From the NCBI RefSeq assembly GCF_002556635.1, contig NZ_MWMO01000003.1, forward strand, positions 248,001 to 312,000: a DNA stretch of 64,000 nucleotides, read 5' to 3'. The position numbers were made by a program, and so were the translations under genes. This document shows positions 25,730 through 33,904 of this stretch, piece after piece; positions within the stretch are counted from its first letter, which is position 1, and each line of letters starts with the position of its first letter. The notes beneath the pieces are model-generated. The model ran no database searches, was not told the DNA's origin, and saw only the letters and a list, made by a program, of their open reading frames with translations. The stretch comes from Novosphingobium sp. PC22D. Lineage in GTDB: Bacteria > Pseudomonadota > Alphaproteobacteria > Sphingomonadales > Sphingomonadaceae.

Positions 25730-27094
25730 ATGAACCACAAGATCCTTGCCGCCGCGCTCGGCGCGGCCGTCTTCGCCTCCCCGGTTTGCGCCACGCCGCA
25801 GCAAGGCTCGGGCGTCGCCTGGGACATCGTCGAGGGCCTGACCACCGAGATCGGACCGCGACCCGCCGGCTCCCCCGCCGAGGCGAGGGCGCGGGAATGG
25901 AGCAAGGCCAAGCTCGAGGAACTCGGCTTCCGCAACGTCGCCATCGAGACGTTTCGCACCGACGCCTGGACGCGCGGCGAAGAGACCGCGCGGCTCACCT
26001 CGCCTTACGTACAACCGCTCGCGATCACCGCGCTGGGCAACAGCGTGCCCACGCCCGAGGGCGGATTGAAGGCCGAACTCGTCTACTTCCCGACGCTCGA
26101 CGCGCTCAAGGCCGCGCCCGAGGGCTCGCTCGAGGGCAAGGTCGCTTTCGTCGATCACGCCATGCGTCCCACGCAGGACGGTAGCGGCTACGGCCCCTAC
26201 GGCGACGTGCGCCGCTCGGGCCCCTCGATTGCCTCGAAAAAGGGCGCCGCCGCCATCATCATTCGCTCGGCGGGCACCGATAGCCACCGCAACCCGCACA
26301 CCGGCGTGACCAAGTTCGCCGAGGGCGTCAGCGCGATTCCCTCGGGCGCGGTGTCCAATCCGGATGCCGACTTGATCGCGCGCGTCGCCGCGCGCGGCAA
26401 GCCGATCGCGATCGAGCTCACGCTTACCGGCAAGCCCTTTCCCGACGCGCCCTCGGGCAACGTGATCGGCGAGTTGCCGGGCCGAGACCCGTCGCTGCCG
26501 ATGATCCTGCTCGGCTGCCACCTCGATTCCTGGGATCTGGGCACGGGCGCGATCGACGATGCCTCGGGCTGCGCGATCATCACCGCCGCCGCGCTCCAGG
26601 CCCAGCGCGACGGCAAGCTGCTGCGCACGGTGCGGGTTCTGTGGGCGGGCAACGAGGAAATGGGCCCGCCCATTGGCGGAGCCCAGGATTACGCCAGGCG
26701 GCATGCCGCAGAAGCGCATGCCCTGGCGATGGAGAGCGACTTCGGCGCCGACCGGATCTGGGCGCTGCGCCTGAGCCTCGACGAGGCGAACGCGGCGCTG
26801 GGCGACAAGATCAAGGCGGCGCTGTGGCCGTTGGGCGTCGTCTACCACCCCGGCCCGGCGCACGGCGGCGCGGACATCTCCGCGATCATCAGGGACCAGA
26901 AGCTCGCGGTGATCGATCTCGGGCAGGACGGCACGCACTATTTCGACCTGCACCACACGCCCGACGACACGCTCGACAAGGTCGATCCGGATGCCTTGCA
27001 GCAGAACGTCGACGTCTGGGCCGCGACGCTCAAGGTCATCGCCAACGCGCCGGGCGAGATCGCCAGGGTCGAAGGCGAGGGCGGCGGGGAGTAG
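25730..27094 (+). CDS. Secreted M28-family zinc aminopeptidase/carboxypeptidase-like
   Basis: The 454-residue protein carries a signal peptide (MNHKILAAALGAAVFASPVCA). The M28 di-zinc site is complete: His and Asp in GCHLDSWDLGTGAIDDASG (about 262-280), the Glu pair in GNEEMGPPIGG, Asp in ESDFGADRIW, and the last His in YFDLHHTPDDT. A protease-associated-like insertion (about 110-190) precedes the catalytic domain. M28 enzymes release amino acids or dipeptides in the periplasm. The gene is divergent from ettA and convergent with the lyase gene, with one base between stops. Confidence 0.9.
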   Translation: MNHKILAAALGAAVFASPVCATPQQGSGVAWDIVEGLTTEIGPRPAGSPAEARAREWSKAKLEELGFRNVAIETFRTDAWTRGEETARLTSPYVQPLAITALGNSVPTPEGGLKAELVYFPTLDALKAAPEGSLEGKVAFVDHAMRPTQDGSGYGPYGDVRRSGPSIASKKGAAAIIIRSAGTDSHRNPHTGVTKFAEGVSAIPSGAVSNPDADLIARVAARGKPIAIELTLTGKPFPDAPSGNVIGELPGRDPSLPMILLGCHLDSWDLGTGAIDDASGCAIITAAALQAQRDGKLLRTVRVLWAGNEEMGPPIGGAQDYARRHAAEAHALAMESDFGADRIWALRLSLDEANAALGDKIKAALWPLGVVYHPGPAHGGADISAIIRDQKLAVIDLGQDGTHYFDLHHTPDDTLDKVDPDALQQNVDVWAATLKVIANAPGEIARVEGEGGGE

Positions 27095-27095
27095 C

Positions 27096-27962
27096 CTAGC
27101 CCGCCGCGATCCGCTCGGCGACGGCGACGAGCCTCCGGGCCTGTTCGAGATGGAGCAGTTCGGTCATCTTGCCTTCGACCCGGATCGCGCCCTTGCCCTG
27201 GTTCTCGGGCTGGTCGAAGGCCTCGATCACCGCGCGCGCCCAGGCGAGATCCGCTTCTGTGGGCGAGAACACCGCGTTGCAAGGATCGATCTGAGCGGGA
27301 TGGATCAGGCTCTTGCCGTCGAAGCCGAACATCAGCCCTTGCTCGGCCTCGGCGCGGAACACCTCGAGATCGCGGAACTCGTTGCACACGCCGTCGAGAA
27401 TGGCGATGCCGTGCGCGCGCGCCGCGGCGACCGCCATCGAGAGGAACGGCAGGAAGGGCGTGCGGCAGGGCGTGAGCTGCGCGCGCATCTCCTTGGCCAG
27501 ATCGTTGGTGCCCATGATCCATAGCGACAGGCGGCCACCCTGTGCGCAGGTGGCGATCTCGTCGAGATGGAACACCGCCGCGCAGGTCTCGATCATGGCC
27601 CATAGCTGCATCGCGCGCGGCGCGGCCTGGAGCGCGACTTCGTAGCGGGCGATGTCCGTCGCCGAATTGACCTTGGGGACGAGCACCGCGTCGGCCTTCG
27701 ATCGCGCGATCGCGGCAAGGTCGGCCGCGCCCCACTCGGTATCGAGGCCGTTCGCGCGGATCGCGACTTCGCGCGCGCCGAATCCCTCGGCAACCGCGGC
27801 GACCGCGGCACCGCGCGCCTCGGCCTTCATTTCGGGGGCGACTGCGTCCTCGAGGTCGAGGACGACGACGTCGCAGGGCAGGGTGCGTGCCTTGGCGATG
27901 GCCTTGGCGTTCGAGGCGGGCAGGTAAAGCGCGCTGCGGCGGGGGCGTTCGGCGATATCCAT
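27096..27962 (-). CDS. HpcH/HpaI aldolase / CoA-ester lyase family protein
   Basis: The 288-residue protein resembles citrate lyase beta subunit and malyl-CoA lyases. Near the N-terminus RSALYLPASNAKAIAKA (CoA-binding loop) is followed by the metal-binding DVVVLDLEDAVAPEMK. A second metal Glu lies in WAMIETCAAV (about 145), then IMGTNDLAKEM and FGFDGKSLIHPAQID near 230-245. Such enzymes cleave malyl-, methylmalyl- or citramalyl-CoA; the substrate cannot be assigned. Located next to an MFS transporter on the same strand, 10 bases downstream of its stop, it may be co-transcribed with it. Confidence 0.88.
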   Translation of the reverse strand: MDIAERPRRSALYLPASNAKAIAKARTLPCDVVVLDLEDAVAPEMKAEARGAAVAAVAEGFGAREVAIRANGLDTEWGAADLAAIARSKADAVLVPKVNSATDIARYEVALQAAPRAMQLWAMIETCAAVFHLDEIATCAQGGRLSLWIMGTNDLAKEMRAQLTPCRTPFLPFLSMAVAAARAHGIAILDGVCNEFRDLEVFRAEAEQGLMFGFDGKSLIHPAQIDPCNAVFSPTEADLAWARAVIEAFDQPENQGKGAIRVEGKMTELLHLEQARRLVAVAERIAAG

Positions 27963-27972
27963 GCCGCGCGTG

Positions 27973-29232
27973 CTAACCGCTCTTGGCCCGCGAGCCTAGT
28001 GCCTGCGTGGCGGGGCGGGGTCTTCGCTCGCGATCGGTCATATAGAAGCATGCGGCGCCCACGATCGTGAGCGCGGCCGCGAGCAGCAGGAACGGCGTGA
28101 AGCGATCGGTCATGCCGAGCGTGAGGCTCAGCACGATCGAACCGGCAGCCATCGCCAGTCCCATCGACGCGATGAGAAAGCTGTAGATGAAGCTGAATTG
28201 ACCCACGTCGAACAGGCGCGAGGTAAGGAAGGCGCCGATGTCGCCCTCAGCGCCTTGCGCTAGGCCGACCAGAAGCACCGCGCCCGCGAGCAGCCAGCCG
28301 GTCTCGATCGGCGAGGCGAGCAAGACGAACCCGATCGCGGGCAAGCCAAGCGCCACCGCCGCCACCTTTTGCGGCGCGATCTTGTCGAGCGCGACGCCGC
28401 TGATGAATCGCCCGATGATGACGCCGACGGCGTAGAGCGAGACGATCCAGGTCGCGAGGCGGCCCGGCGCGCCGCTTTCGAGCAGGACGAGCTTGAGCTG
28501 CGAGGAGACGATCACTTGCGGGAAGTTGCAGAAGAACATGCCCGCGATCATCAGAACGAACGCGGGGTGGCGCAGCAGTCCCGCAAACTCGCTGCGGGTG
28601 ATCCGCGCACCGCCCGGGCGATCCGTCGCGGCGGCTGCTTCCACCCGCCCGCCTATGAGCGAGACGGCGGCGATACCGCCCGCCGCCGATATCGCCGCGA
28701 GCACACGGTAGCCTGTCCGCCATCCCTCCTCGTCGATCACCTCGCCGATCAGCGGCACGACCACCGCGCCTGCCAGCGGCGCGCCGCTCATGACCATCGA
28801 GAGCGCAAGCCCGCGCGCGAGATTGAAGCGCTCGACGATCACGCGGGTGAAGACCAGCGTCGTCGTCAGCACACCGAAGACGTGCTGAAACATCGTGATC
28901 GCGAAGAACTCGCCAATGCGTCCGTCCATCATCGAGAACAGGAGGAACGAGATCGGTACGGCCGTAAAGCCGACGCAGGCGGCGACGCGCGCCCCGAACC
29001 GGTCGGTGAAGCGACCGGCGACGGGAATGAACAGCATCGTCGCCAGGCCCAGCGTGCCGATCAGCGCGAAGCGCGACTTATCCCACCCGAACTCGGCGAT
29101 GAGCGGCGGGGCGAAGAGGTTGGTCATGTAGTGGTTGAGCGCGGAGCCGAGGGCCAGCCCCAGCGTCGCGCCCAGCAGATTGGGCCAGTGCGCGGTGAAC
29201 TCCCTGAAATAGCCGAGGTTCCTCGACGCCAT
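27973..29232 (-). CDS. Major facilitator superfamily transporter
   Basis: The 419-residue protein has about 12 hydrophobic segments in two six-helix halves. The MFS motif A region between helices 2 and 3 reads GRFTDRFGARV and its counterpart in the second half is ISGVALDKIAPQ. It resembles oxalate/formate-type or monocarboxylate MFS proteins in having GWDKSRFALIGTLG after helix 1. Substrate unknown; a carboxylate linked to the adjacent CoA-ester lyase is an attractive guess. The ATG at 29230-29232 is preceded by GGGGAGA. Confidence 0.85.
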   Translation of the reverse strand: MASRNLGYFREFTAHWPNLLGATLGLALGSALNHYMTNLFAPPLIAEFGWDKSRFALIGTLGLATMLFIPVAGRFTDRFGARVAACVGFTAVPISFLLFSMMDGRIGEFFAITMFQHVFGVLTTTLVFTRVIVERFNLARGLALSMVMSGAPLAGAVVVPLIGEVIDEEGWRTGYRVLAAISAAGGIAAVSLIGGRVEAAAATDRPGGARITRSEFAGLLRHPAFVLMIAGMFFCNFPQVIVSSQLKLVLLESGAPGRLATWIVSLYAVGVIIGRFISGVALDKIAPQKVAAVALGLPAIGFVLLASPIETGWLLAGAVLLVGLAQGAEGDIGAFLTSRLFDVGQFSFIYSFLIASMGLAMAAGSIVLSLTLGMTDRFTPFLLLAAALTIVGAACFYMTDRERRPRPATQALGSRAKSG

Positions 29233-29533
29233 GGCACTCTGTCTCCCCGGTTCGGCGCCGCCGCTCCCGCGGTGATTTTTCGGCCCGGACCGGGCATCAC
29301 CGTTTCTTCTTGCCGATTGCTGCCGTCCGGCGCGGATGGTCGCAAGATTTCGCGCGTCCGCATGGCCATGCAGGGGCTCCGCGCATTCATCGCCACGGTG
29401 AATTGCGCGCATCGCGCTTCCCGCCGGCGCACCTCGTCCCTTGCAAGTCGGAATTGTTGCGCTAGGCGTAGTTCTGAGAGGACCGGGCGCGCGTGCCCGC
29501 ATCGGTCCGCGCATCACAAGGACGAGAGAAACA
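29233..29533. other. Divergent intergenic region, 301 bp
   Basis: This region separates the MFS transporter and lipoyl-domain genes and contains no convincing coding frame. It must hold both promoters, but no clear -35/-10 pair was found. Its only marked structure is the nested inverted repeat at 29270-29302 close to the MFS start. A purine-rich AAGGACGAGAGAAACA precedes the lipoyl-domain ATG. Confidence 0.6.
29270..29302 (-). promoter_or_regulatory. Leader hairpin upstream of the MFS gene
   Basis: CGGTGAT (29270-29276) pairs exactly with ATCACCG (29296-29302) and encloses an inner GCCCGG/CCGGGC repeat (29283-29288 with 29290-29295). It starts 38 bases before the MFS ATG on the minus strand and would form a two-tier stem in that mRNA leader. 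No known riboswitch class was recognised. It could equally be a protein-binding palindrome. Confidence 0.4.
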
Positions 29534-29764
29534 ATGGCTGTTGAAATCCTGCTCCCCAAGATCGGCTTCTCGATGCAGGAGGGGCAGATCGCCGAGTGGC
29601 TCGCTAAGGACGGTGATCAGGTGAGCGAAGGCCAGCCGCTGTTCTCGCTCGAGGCCGACAAGTCGACCAACGAGGTCGAGGCGCCCGCGTCCGGCACGCT
29701 GAAGATCACCGCCAAGACCGGCGAGACCTACGAAGTCGGCACCGTCCTGGGCTATATCGAATAG
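29534..29764 (+). CDS. Free-standing lipoyl/biotinyl-domain protein
   Basis: The 76-residue protein is a complete lipoyl domain and nothing more: LLPKIGFSMQEGQIAEWL at the N-terminus, the lipoylation Lys in SLEADKSTNEVEAP (about residue 42), and a closing GETYEVGTVLGYIE. Such domains normally form part of 2-oxo-acid dehydrogenase E2 subunits; the DKS context favours lipoate over biotin (which prefers MKM). No E1, E2 or E3 gene is nearby. It may serve as a mobile swinging-arm carrier for an unlinked enzyme, or as a redox partner of the peroxiredoxin encoded 56 bases downstream; both are inference. Confidence 0.85.
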   Translation: MAVEILLPKIGFSMQEGQIAEWLAKDGDQVSEGQPLFSLEADKSTNEVEAPASGTLKITAKTGETYEVGTVLGYIE

Positions 29765-29819
29765 ACGCAAGGCGCCGATCGGCTGGACATTGCGCCGGGA
29801 CCGGGCCACAACACGGGCC

Positions 29820-30362
29820 ATGTCCAAACTCGCACGTCTTGCCGCCGTTCTCGCCGCGATCGCCTTGCCGGTCGCCGCGCACGCCAGTCTGCCGGTGGGC
29901 GCCACGGCTCCCGGCATCGTCGCCAAGGGCGCGAAGGGCGGCAAGGACATCGACTTCGACTTGCGCTCGGCGCTGCGGCGCGGACCGGTGGTGCTCTATT
30001 TCTACCCCAAGGCGTTCACCCAGGGCTGCACGCTGGAGGCGCACGCCTTCGCCGAGGCAACGGACGAGTTCGCCAGGTATGGCGCCACCGTGGTCGGCCT
30101 TTCGGCGGACGATCTGCCGACGCTGCGCAAGTTCTCGACCGAGGAATGCCGCGACAAGTTCGCGGTGGCCGTCGCCAGTCCGGCAACGATCAAGGCCTAC
30201 GACGTCGCGCTCGAGCGCAAGGGCGTTCCGGCGGGCATGACCGACCGCACCAGCTACGTCATCGCGCCCGACGGCAAGATCGCCTTCGTGCATTCCGAGC
30301 TTGATTACCGCGATCACGTCAAGCTCACGCTCGAGGCGGTGAAGAAACTCGCCGCCAAGTAG
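29820..30362 (+). CDS. Secreted peroxiredoxin (AhpC/TSA, BCP-like)
   Basis: The product has 180 residues, with a signal peptide (about 1-22, ending AAHAS) that places it in the periplasm. The peroxidatic Cys is in YFYPKAFTQGCTLEAHAF (Cys70). The BCP-type resolving Cys five residues later is replaced by His; the only other Cys is in TEECRDKF (Cys110), so it is either a 1-Cys enzyme or uses Cys110 as an atypical resolving residue. It should reduce hydroperoxides. Possible electron donors are thioredoxin-like proteins or, speculatively, the neighbouring lipoyl protein. Confidence 0.9.
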   Translation: MSKLARLAAVLAAIALPVAAHASLPVGATAPGIVAKGAKGGKDIDFDLRSALRRGPVVLYFYPKAFTQGCTLEAHAFAEATDEFARYGATVVGLSADDLPTLRKFSTEECRDKFAVAVASPATIKAYDVALERKGVPAGMTDRTSYVIAPDGKIAFVHSELDYRDHVKLTLEAVKKLAAK

Positions 30363-30374
30363 GCGCGCGCGTTC

Positions 30375-30401
30375 GCGCCGGATCGGTTTCCGGCCCGGCG
30401 C
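30375..30401 (+). terminator. Hairpin after the peroxiredoxin gene
   Basis: GCGCCGG (30375-30381) pairs with CCGGCGC (30395-30401) across a 13-base loop, 12 bases after the peroxiredoxin stop. No T-run follows, so termination would need Rho or the stem may only protect the 3' end. Confidence 0.4.
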
Positions 30402-30473
30402 ATTGCCGGGGGCTTTCCCTGACCCCACATTGCCGCTAATCCCGCCCGTCTTTGCGACAGGAGTACATCAGTC

Positions 30474-31601
30474 ATGCGTGCCGAAGGGCAGGCTCATATC
30501 GAGCGCATCGAAGCCGCGCTGGCGCTGGTGCGCAAGTTCCTCGACTGGGAGCGTGCGCTGCGCCGTCTCGACGAGCTGAACGCGCGCGTCGAGGACCCCA
30601 CGCTCTGGGACAATCCCAAGGAAGCCGAGGCGGTGATGAAGGAGCGCCGCCGGCTCGAGACGTCGATCGGCACGGTGAACGAGATCTCGCAGGAAATGGC
30701 CGACGCGGTCGAATTCGTCGAGCTTGGCGAGGCCGAAGGCGACGACGACACCGTCAACGAGGGGCTGGCGACGCTGGCCGCGCTGGCCGAGCGGGCCGAC
30801 AACGACAAGGTCCAGGCGCTGCTCGCGGGCGAGGCCGACGGCAACGACACCTACCTTGAAATCCATGCGGGCGCGGGCGGTACCGAAAGCCAGGACTGGG
30901 CCGAGATGCTCCAGCGGATGTACACCCGCTGGGCCGAGCGCAAGGGCTACAAGGTCGAACTGGTCGACTATCACGCGGGCGAGGCGGCCGGGATCAAGAG
31001 CGCGACGCTGCTGATCAAGGGCGAAAACGCCTATGGCTACGCCAAGACCGAAAGCGGCGTGCACCGGCTCGTGCGGATCAGCCCCTACGACAGCTCGGCG
31101 CGGCGCCACACCAGCTTTTCGAGCGTGTGGGTCTATCCGGTGATCGACGACAGCTTCGAGATCGACATCAACCCCGCCGACCTCAAGATCGACACATACC
31201 GCGCCAGCGGCGCGGGCGGGCAGCACGTCAACACCACAGATTCGGCGGTGCGGATCACCCACCAGCCCTCGGGCATCGTCGTTGCGAGCCAGATCGACCG
31301 CTCGCAGCACAAGAACCGCGACATCGCGATGAACATGCTCAAGGCGCGTCTGTTCGAGGAAGAGATGCGCAAGCGCGAGGAAGCCGCGAGCGCCGAGCAT
31401 GCGAGCAAATCGGACATCGGCTGGGGACACCAGATTCGCTCCTACGTCCTGCAGCCCTACCAGCAGGTCAAGGACCTGCGCACCGGGGTCGTCTCCCCAA
31501 CGCCCAGCGACGTGCTCGACGGCGCGCTCGACCCGTTCATGGCCGCCGCGCTGTCGCAGCGCGTGACCGGCGAACAGGTCGAGGTGGAAGACATAGACTG
31601 A
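30474..31601 (+). CDS. prfB: Peptide chain release factor 2
   Basis: RF2 ends translation at UGA and UAA. The 375-residue protein is in one frame from the ATG at 30474, with no internal stop or shift site, so it lacks the programmed +1 frameshift that autoregulates prfB in many bacteria. The peptidyl-hydrolysis motif [15 protein letters not shown] (GGQ at 248-250) is intact. The stop-codon recognition tripeptide, usually SPF, reads SPY (203-205, in [15 protein letters not shown]), a change I recall in other alphaproteobacteria. The N-terminal helices start [16 protein letters not shown]. An AGGAG ribosome-binding site precedes the start. Confidence 0.97.
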   Translation: MRAEGQAHIERIEAALALVRKFLDWERALRRLDELNARVEDPTLWDNPKEAEAVMKERRRLETSIGTVNEISQEMADAVEFVELGEAEGDDDTVNEGLATLAALAERADNDKVQALLAGEADGNDTYLEIHAGAGGTESQDWAEMLQRMYTRWAERKGYKVELVDYHAGEAAGIKSATLLIKGENAYGYAKTESGVHRLVRISPYDSSARRHTSFSSVWVYPVIDDSFEIDINPADLKIDTYRASGAGGQHVNTTDSAVRITHQPSGIVVASQIDRSQHKNRDIAMNMLKARLFEEEMRKREEAASAEHASKSDIGWGHQIRSYVLQPYQQVKDLRTGVVSPTPSDVLDGALDPFMAAALSQRVTGEQVEVEDID

Positions 31602-31695
31602 GGCCGGACGCACGGCGATGCGAAGGATCGGGATGACAGATGACAGGCCGCTCGCCCGATTTTGCCAATTCGCGAAGCTGCCGTTAAGGGGCCGC

Positions 31696-32436
31696 ATGAT
31701 TTCCCGCCGCCACATGACACTGGCCATGGTCCTGGTGCTGGGCGGCTGCAATGCCCAGTCCGACGAGGGCGACCGGCTCAAGAGCGCGATGCAGTTTCCG
31801 CGCGCCGACCGCCCGGTCTCGCGGCTCGGCGCGACGCGGTTCTCGACCGAGACCGAGCGCGACAGCATGAACGAGGCCAAGGTGGTGATGGACCTCGCCG
31901 AACTCGAGCCCGGCATGACCGTGGCCGATATCGGCGCGGGCGAGGGCTACTACACGGTCCGTCTCGCCCAGCGGGTGGGCAAGGACGGCCGCGTCCTCGC
32001 CGAGGACATCGATGAGCAGGCGGTGCGCCAACTCGGCTTGCGCGTCGAGCGCGAGCGTCTCGACAACGTCTCGATCAGGCTCGGCGCGCCCGACGATGCC
32101 AAGCTGCCCGACCGGAGCTTCGATCGCATCTTTCTGGTCCATATGTATCACGAGGTCGGGGAACCTTATGCCTTCCTGTGGCACATGCGCCCGGCCTTGC
32201 GGCCTGGCGGTCGGGTCATCGTCGTCGATGTGGACCGGCCCACGGACAAGCACGGAATTCCCCCGCACCTTCTTTTCTGCGAATTCGTTGCGGTGGGCTT
32301 TCGTTTGACCGCATTTGAACGTAAGCCGGAACTGCAAGGCTACTACGCGCAATTCGAAGCCGTGGGTGACAGACCGGCTCCATCCGCGATCAAGCCTTGC
32401 CGAGAGTCCGGTGAGACGCGCGACGGGCAGGGGTGA
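31696..32436 (+). CDS. Predicted lipoprotein SAM-dependent methyltransferase
   Basis: The 246-residue product begins MISRRHMTLAMVLVLGGCN, a Tat/Sec-like basic start with hydrophobic core and a lipobox LGGC (Cys18), which predicts export and lipid anchoring. The rest is a class I methyltransferase fold: motif I VADIGAGEGYYTVRLAQRVG, acidic ribose-binding residue in VLAEDIDEQ, motif with FDRIFLVHMYHEVGEPY, and RPGGRVIVVDVDRP. A methyltransferase outside the cytoplasm would lack an obvious S-adenosylmethionine supply, so either the signal is not used or the domain has another role. Follows prfB by 94 bases. Substrate unknown. Confidence 0.8.
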   Translation: MISRRHMTLAMVLVLGGCNAQSDEGDRLKSAMQFPRADRPVSRLGATRFSTETERDSMNEAKVVMDLAELEPGMTVADIGAGEGYYTVRLAQRVGKDGRVLAEDIDEQAVRQLGLRVERERLDNVSIRLGAPDDAKLPDRSFDRIFLVHMYHEVGEPYAFLWHMRPALRPGGRVIVVDVDRPTDKHGIPPHLLFCEFVAVGFRLTAFERKPELQGYYAQFEAVGDRPAPSAIKPCRESGETRDGQG

Positions 32437-32466
32437 TCGCCGCGCCGGAGGAAAGACAAAGGACAA

Positions 32467-33873
32467 ATGAGTTTCAAGGGTCTCAATCCGATAATCTATG
32501 GCGGCCGCGAGGTCTGGCCGCTGATCGAAGGCGGCAAGGGCGTCTCGGCGACCAACCACGCCAGCTCGGGCGCGTGGGCGGCGGCGGGCGGCATCGGCAC
32601 GGTCAGCGCGGTCAATGCCGACAGCTACGATGCCGAGGGCAAGATCGTCCCTCAGGTTTACGAGCAGCTCACGCGCAAGGAACGGCACGAGCAGCTCATC
32701 CGCTACGCGATCGACGGCGGCGTCGAGCAGGTGCGCCGCGCGCACGAGATCTCGGGCGGGCAGGGTGCGATCAACATCAACGTCCTGTGGGAGATGGGCG
32801 GCGCGCAGGCCGTGCTCGAAGGCATTCTCGAGCGCACGCGCGGCATGGTCACCGGCGTGACCTGCGGTGCGGGCATGCCCTACCGGCTTTCCGAGATCGC
32901 CGCGCGCTTCAACGTCAACTATCTGCCGATCGTCAGTTCGGGCCGCGCCTTTCGTGCCTTGTGGAAGCGCGCCTACAACAAGGTCTCCGAGCTGATGGCG
33001 GCGGTGGTCTACGAGGACCCCTGGCTGGCGGGCGGGCATAACGGCCTGTCGAACGCCGAAGACCCGACCAAGCCCGAGGACCCCTACCCGCGCGTCAAGG
33101 CGCTGCGCGAGACGATGCGCAAGGAAGGCGTGTCCGATACGGTGCCGATCGTGATGGCCGGCGGCGTGTGGTACCTGCGCGACTGGGAGGAGTGGATCGA
33201 CAATCCCGAACTCGGCGCGATCGCCTTCCAGTTCGGCACGCGCCCGCTGCTCACGCACGAAAGCCCGATTCCCGACACCTGGAAGGAAGCGTTGCGCGAT
33301 CTCGAGCCGGGTGACGTGCTGCTTCACCGGTTCTCGCCGACCGGCTTCTACTCCTCGGCCGTCAGGAACAGGTTCCTGCGCTCGCTCGAGGCACGCTCGG
33401 ATCGGCAGATCCCTTATTCGAAGGTCGAGGCCGGCGAGCACACCGTCCGGCTCGACGTGGGCGTTCGCGGCAAGAACTTCTGGGTCGCGGAGAAGGATCT
33501 CCAGCGCGCCCGGGGATGGGCCGCCGAGGGCTTCACCGAGGGCCTGCGCACGCCCGACGACACGATCGTCTTCGTCACCCCCGACGAGCGCGACATGATC
33601 CGGCAGGATCAGGCGGACTGCATGGGCTGCCTCTCGCATTGCGGATTCTCGTCGTGGAAGGACCATGACGACTACACCACCGGGCGTCTCGCCGATCCGC
33701 GCAGCTTCTGCATCCAGAAGACCCTGCAGGACATCGCGCACGGCGGCCCGGTTCAGGACAACCTGATGTTCGCGGGTCATGCGGCTTACAAGTTCAAGCA
33801 GGACCCATTCTACTCGAACGGCTTCACGCCGACGGTCAAGCAGCTCGTCGATCGAATCCTGACGGGCGACTAG
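32467..33873 (+). CDS. Nitronate-monooxygenase-like flavin oxidoreductase
   Basis: The 468-residue cytoplasmic protein has the FMN-binding TIM-barrel pattern of the nitronate monooxygenase/2-nitropropane dioxygenase family: GGIGTVSAVN near residue 42, the His of the substrate pocket not clearly placed, GAGMPYR near 138, VMAGGVWYLRDWEEW near 225 and the following AIAFQFGTRPLLTHE. Beyond the usual ~330 residues it carries a C-terminal extension with a cysteine cluster DCMGCLSHCGFSSW (about 379-392), suggesting metal or Fe-S binding. Function beyond NAD(P)H:flavin-type chemistry is not assignable. A GGAGGAAAGACAAAGGACAA leader gives a strong ribosome-binding site. Confidence 0.85.
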   Translation: MSFKGLNPIIYGGREVWPLIEGGKGVSATNHASSGAWAAAGGIGTVSAVNADSYDAEGKIVPQVYEQLTRKERHEQLIRYAIDGGVEQVRRAHEISGGQGAININVLWEMGGAQAVLEGILERTRGMVTGVTCGAGMPYRLSEIAARFNVNYLPIVSSGRAFRALWKRAYNKVSELMAAVVYEDPWLAGGHNGLSNAEDPTKPEDPYPRVKALRETMRKEGVSDTVPIVMAGGVWYLRDWEEWIDNPELGAIAFQFGTRPLLTHESPIPDTWKEALRDLEPGDVLLHRFSPTGFYSSAVRNRFLRSLEARSDRQIPYSKVEAGEHTVRLDVGVRGKNFWVAEKDLQRARGWAAEGFTEGLRTPDDTIVFVTPDERDMIRQDQADCMGCLSHCGFSSWKDHDDYTTGRLADPRSFCIQKTLQDIAHGGPVQDNLMFAGHAAYKFKQDPFYSNGFTPTVKQLVDRILTGD

Positions 33874-33904
33874 GCGCGCTGTCTTGCCGCGGCGCGGCGT
33901 GCCG

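Noticed and set aside
30474..30560. A programmed +1 frameshift site in prfB
   Set aside because: The frame is continuous from the ATG, with no in-frame UGA near codon 25.
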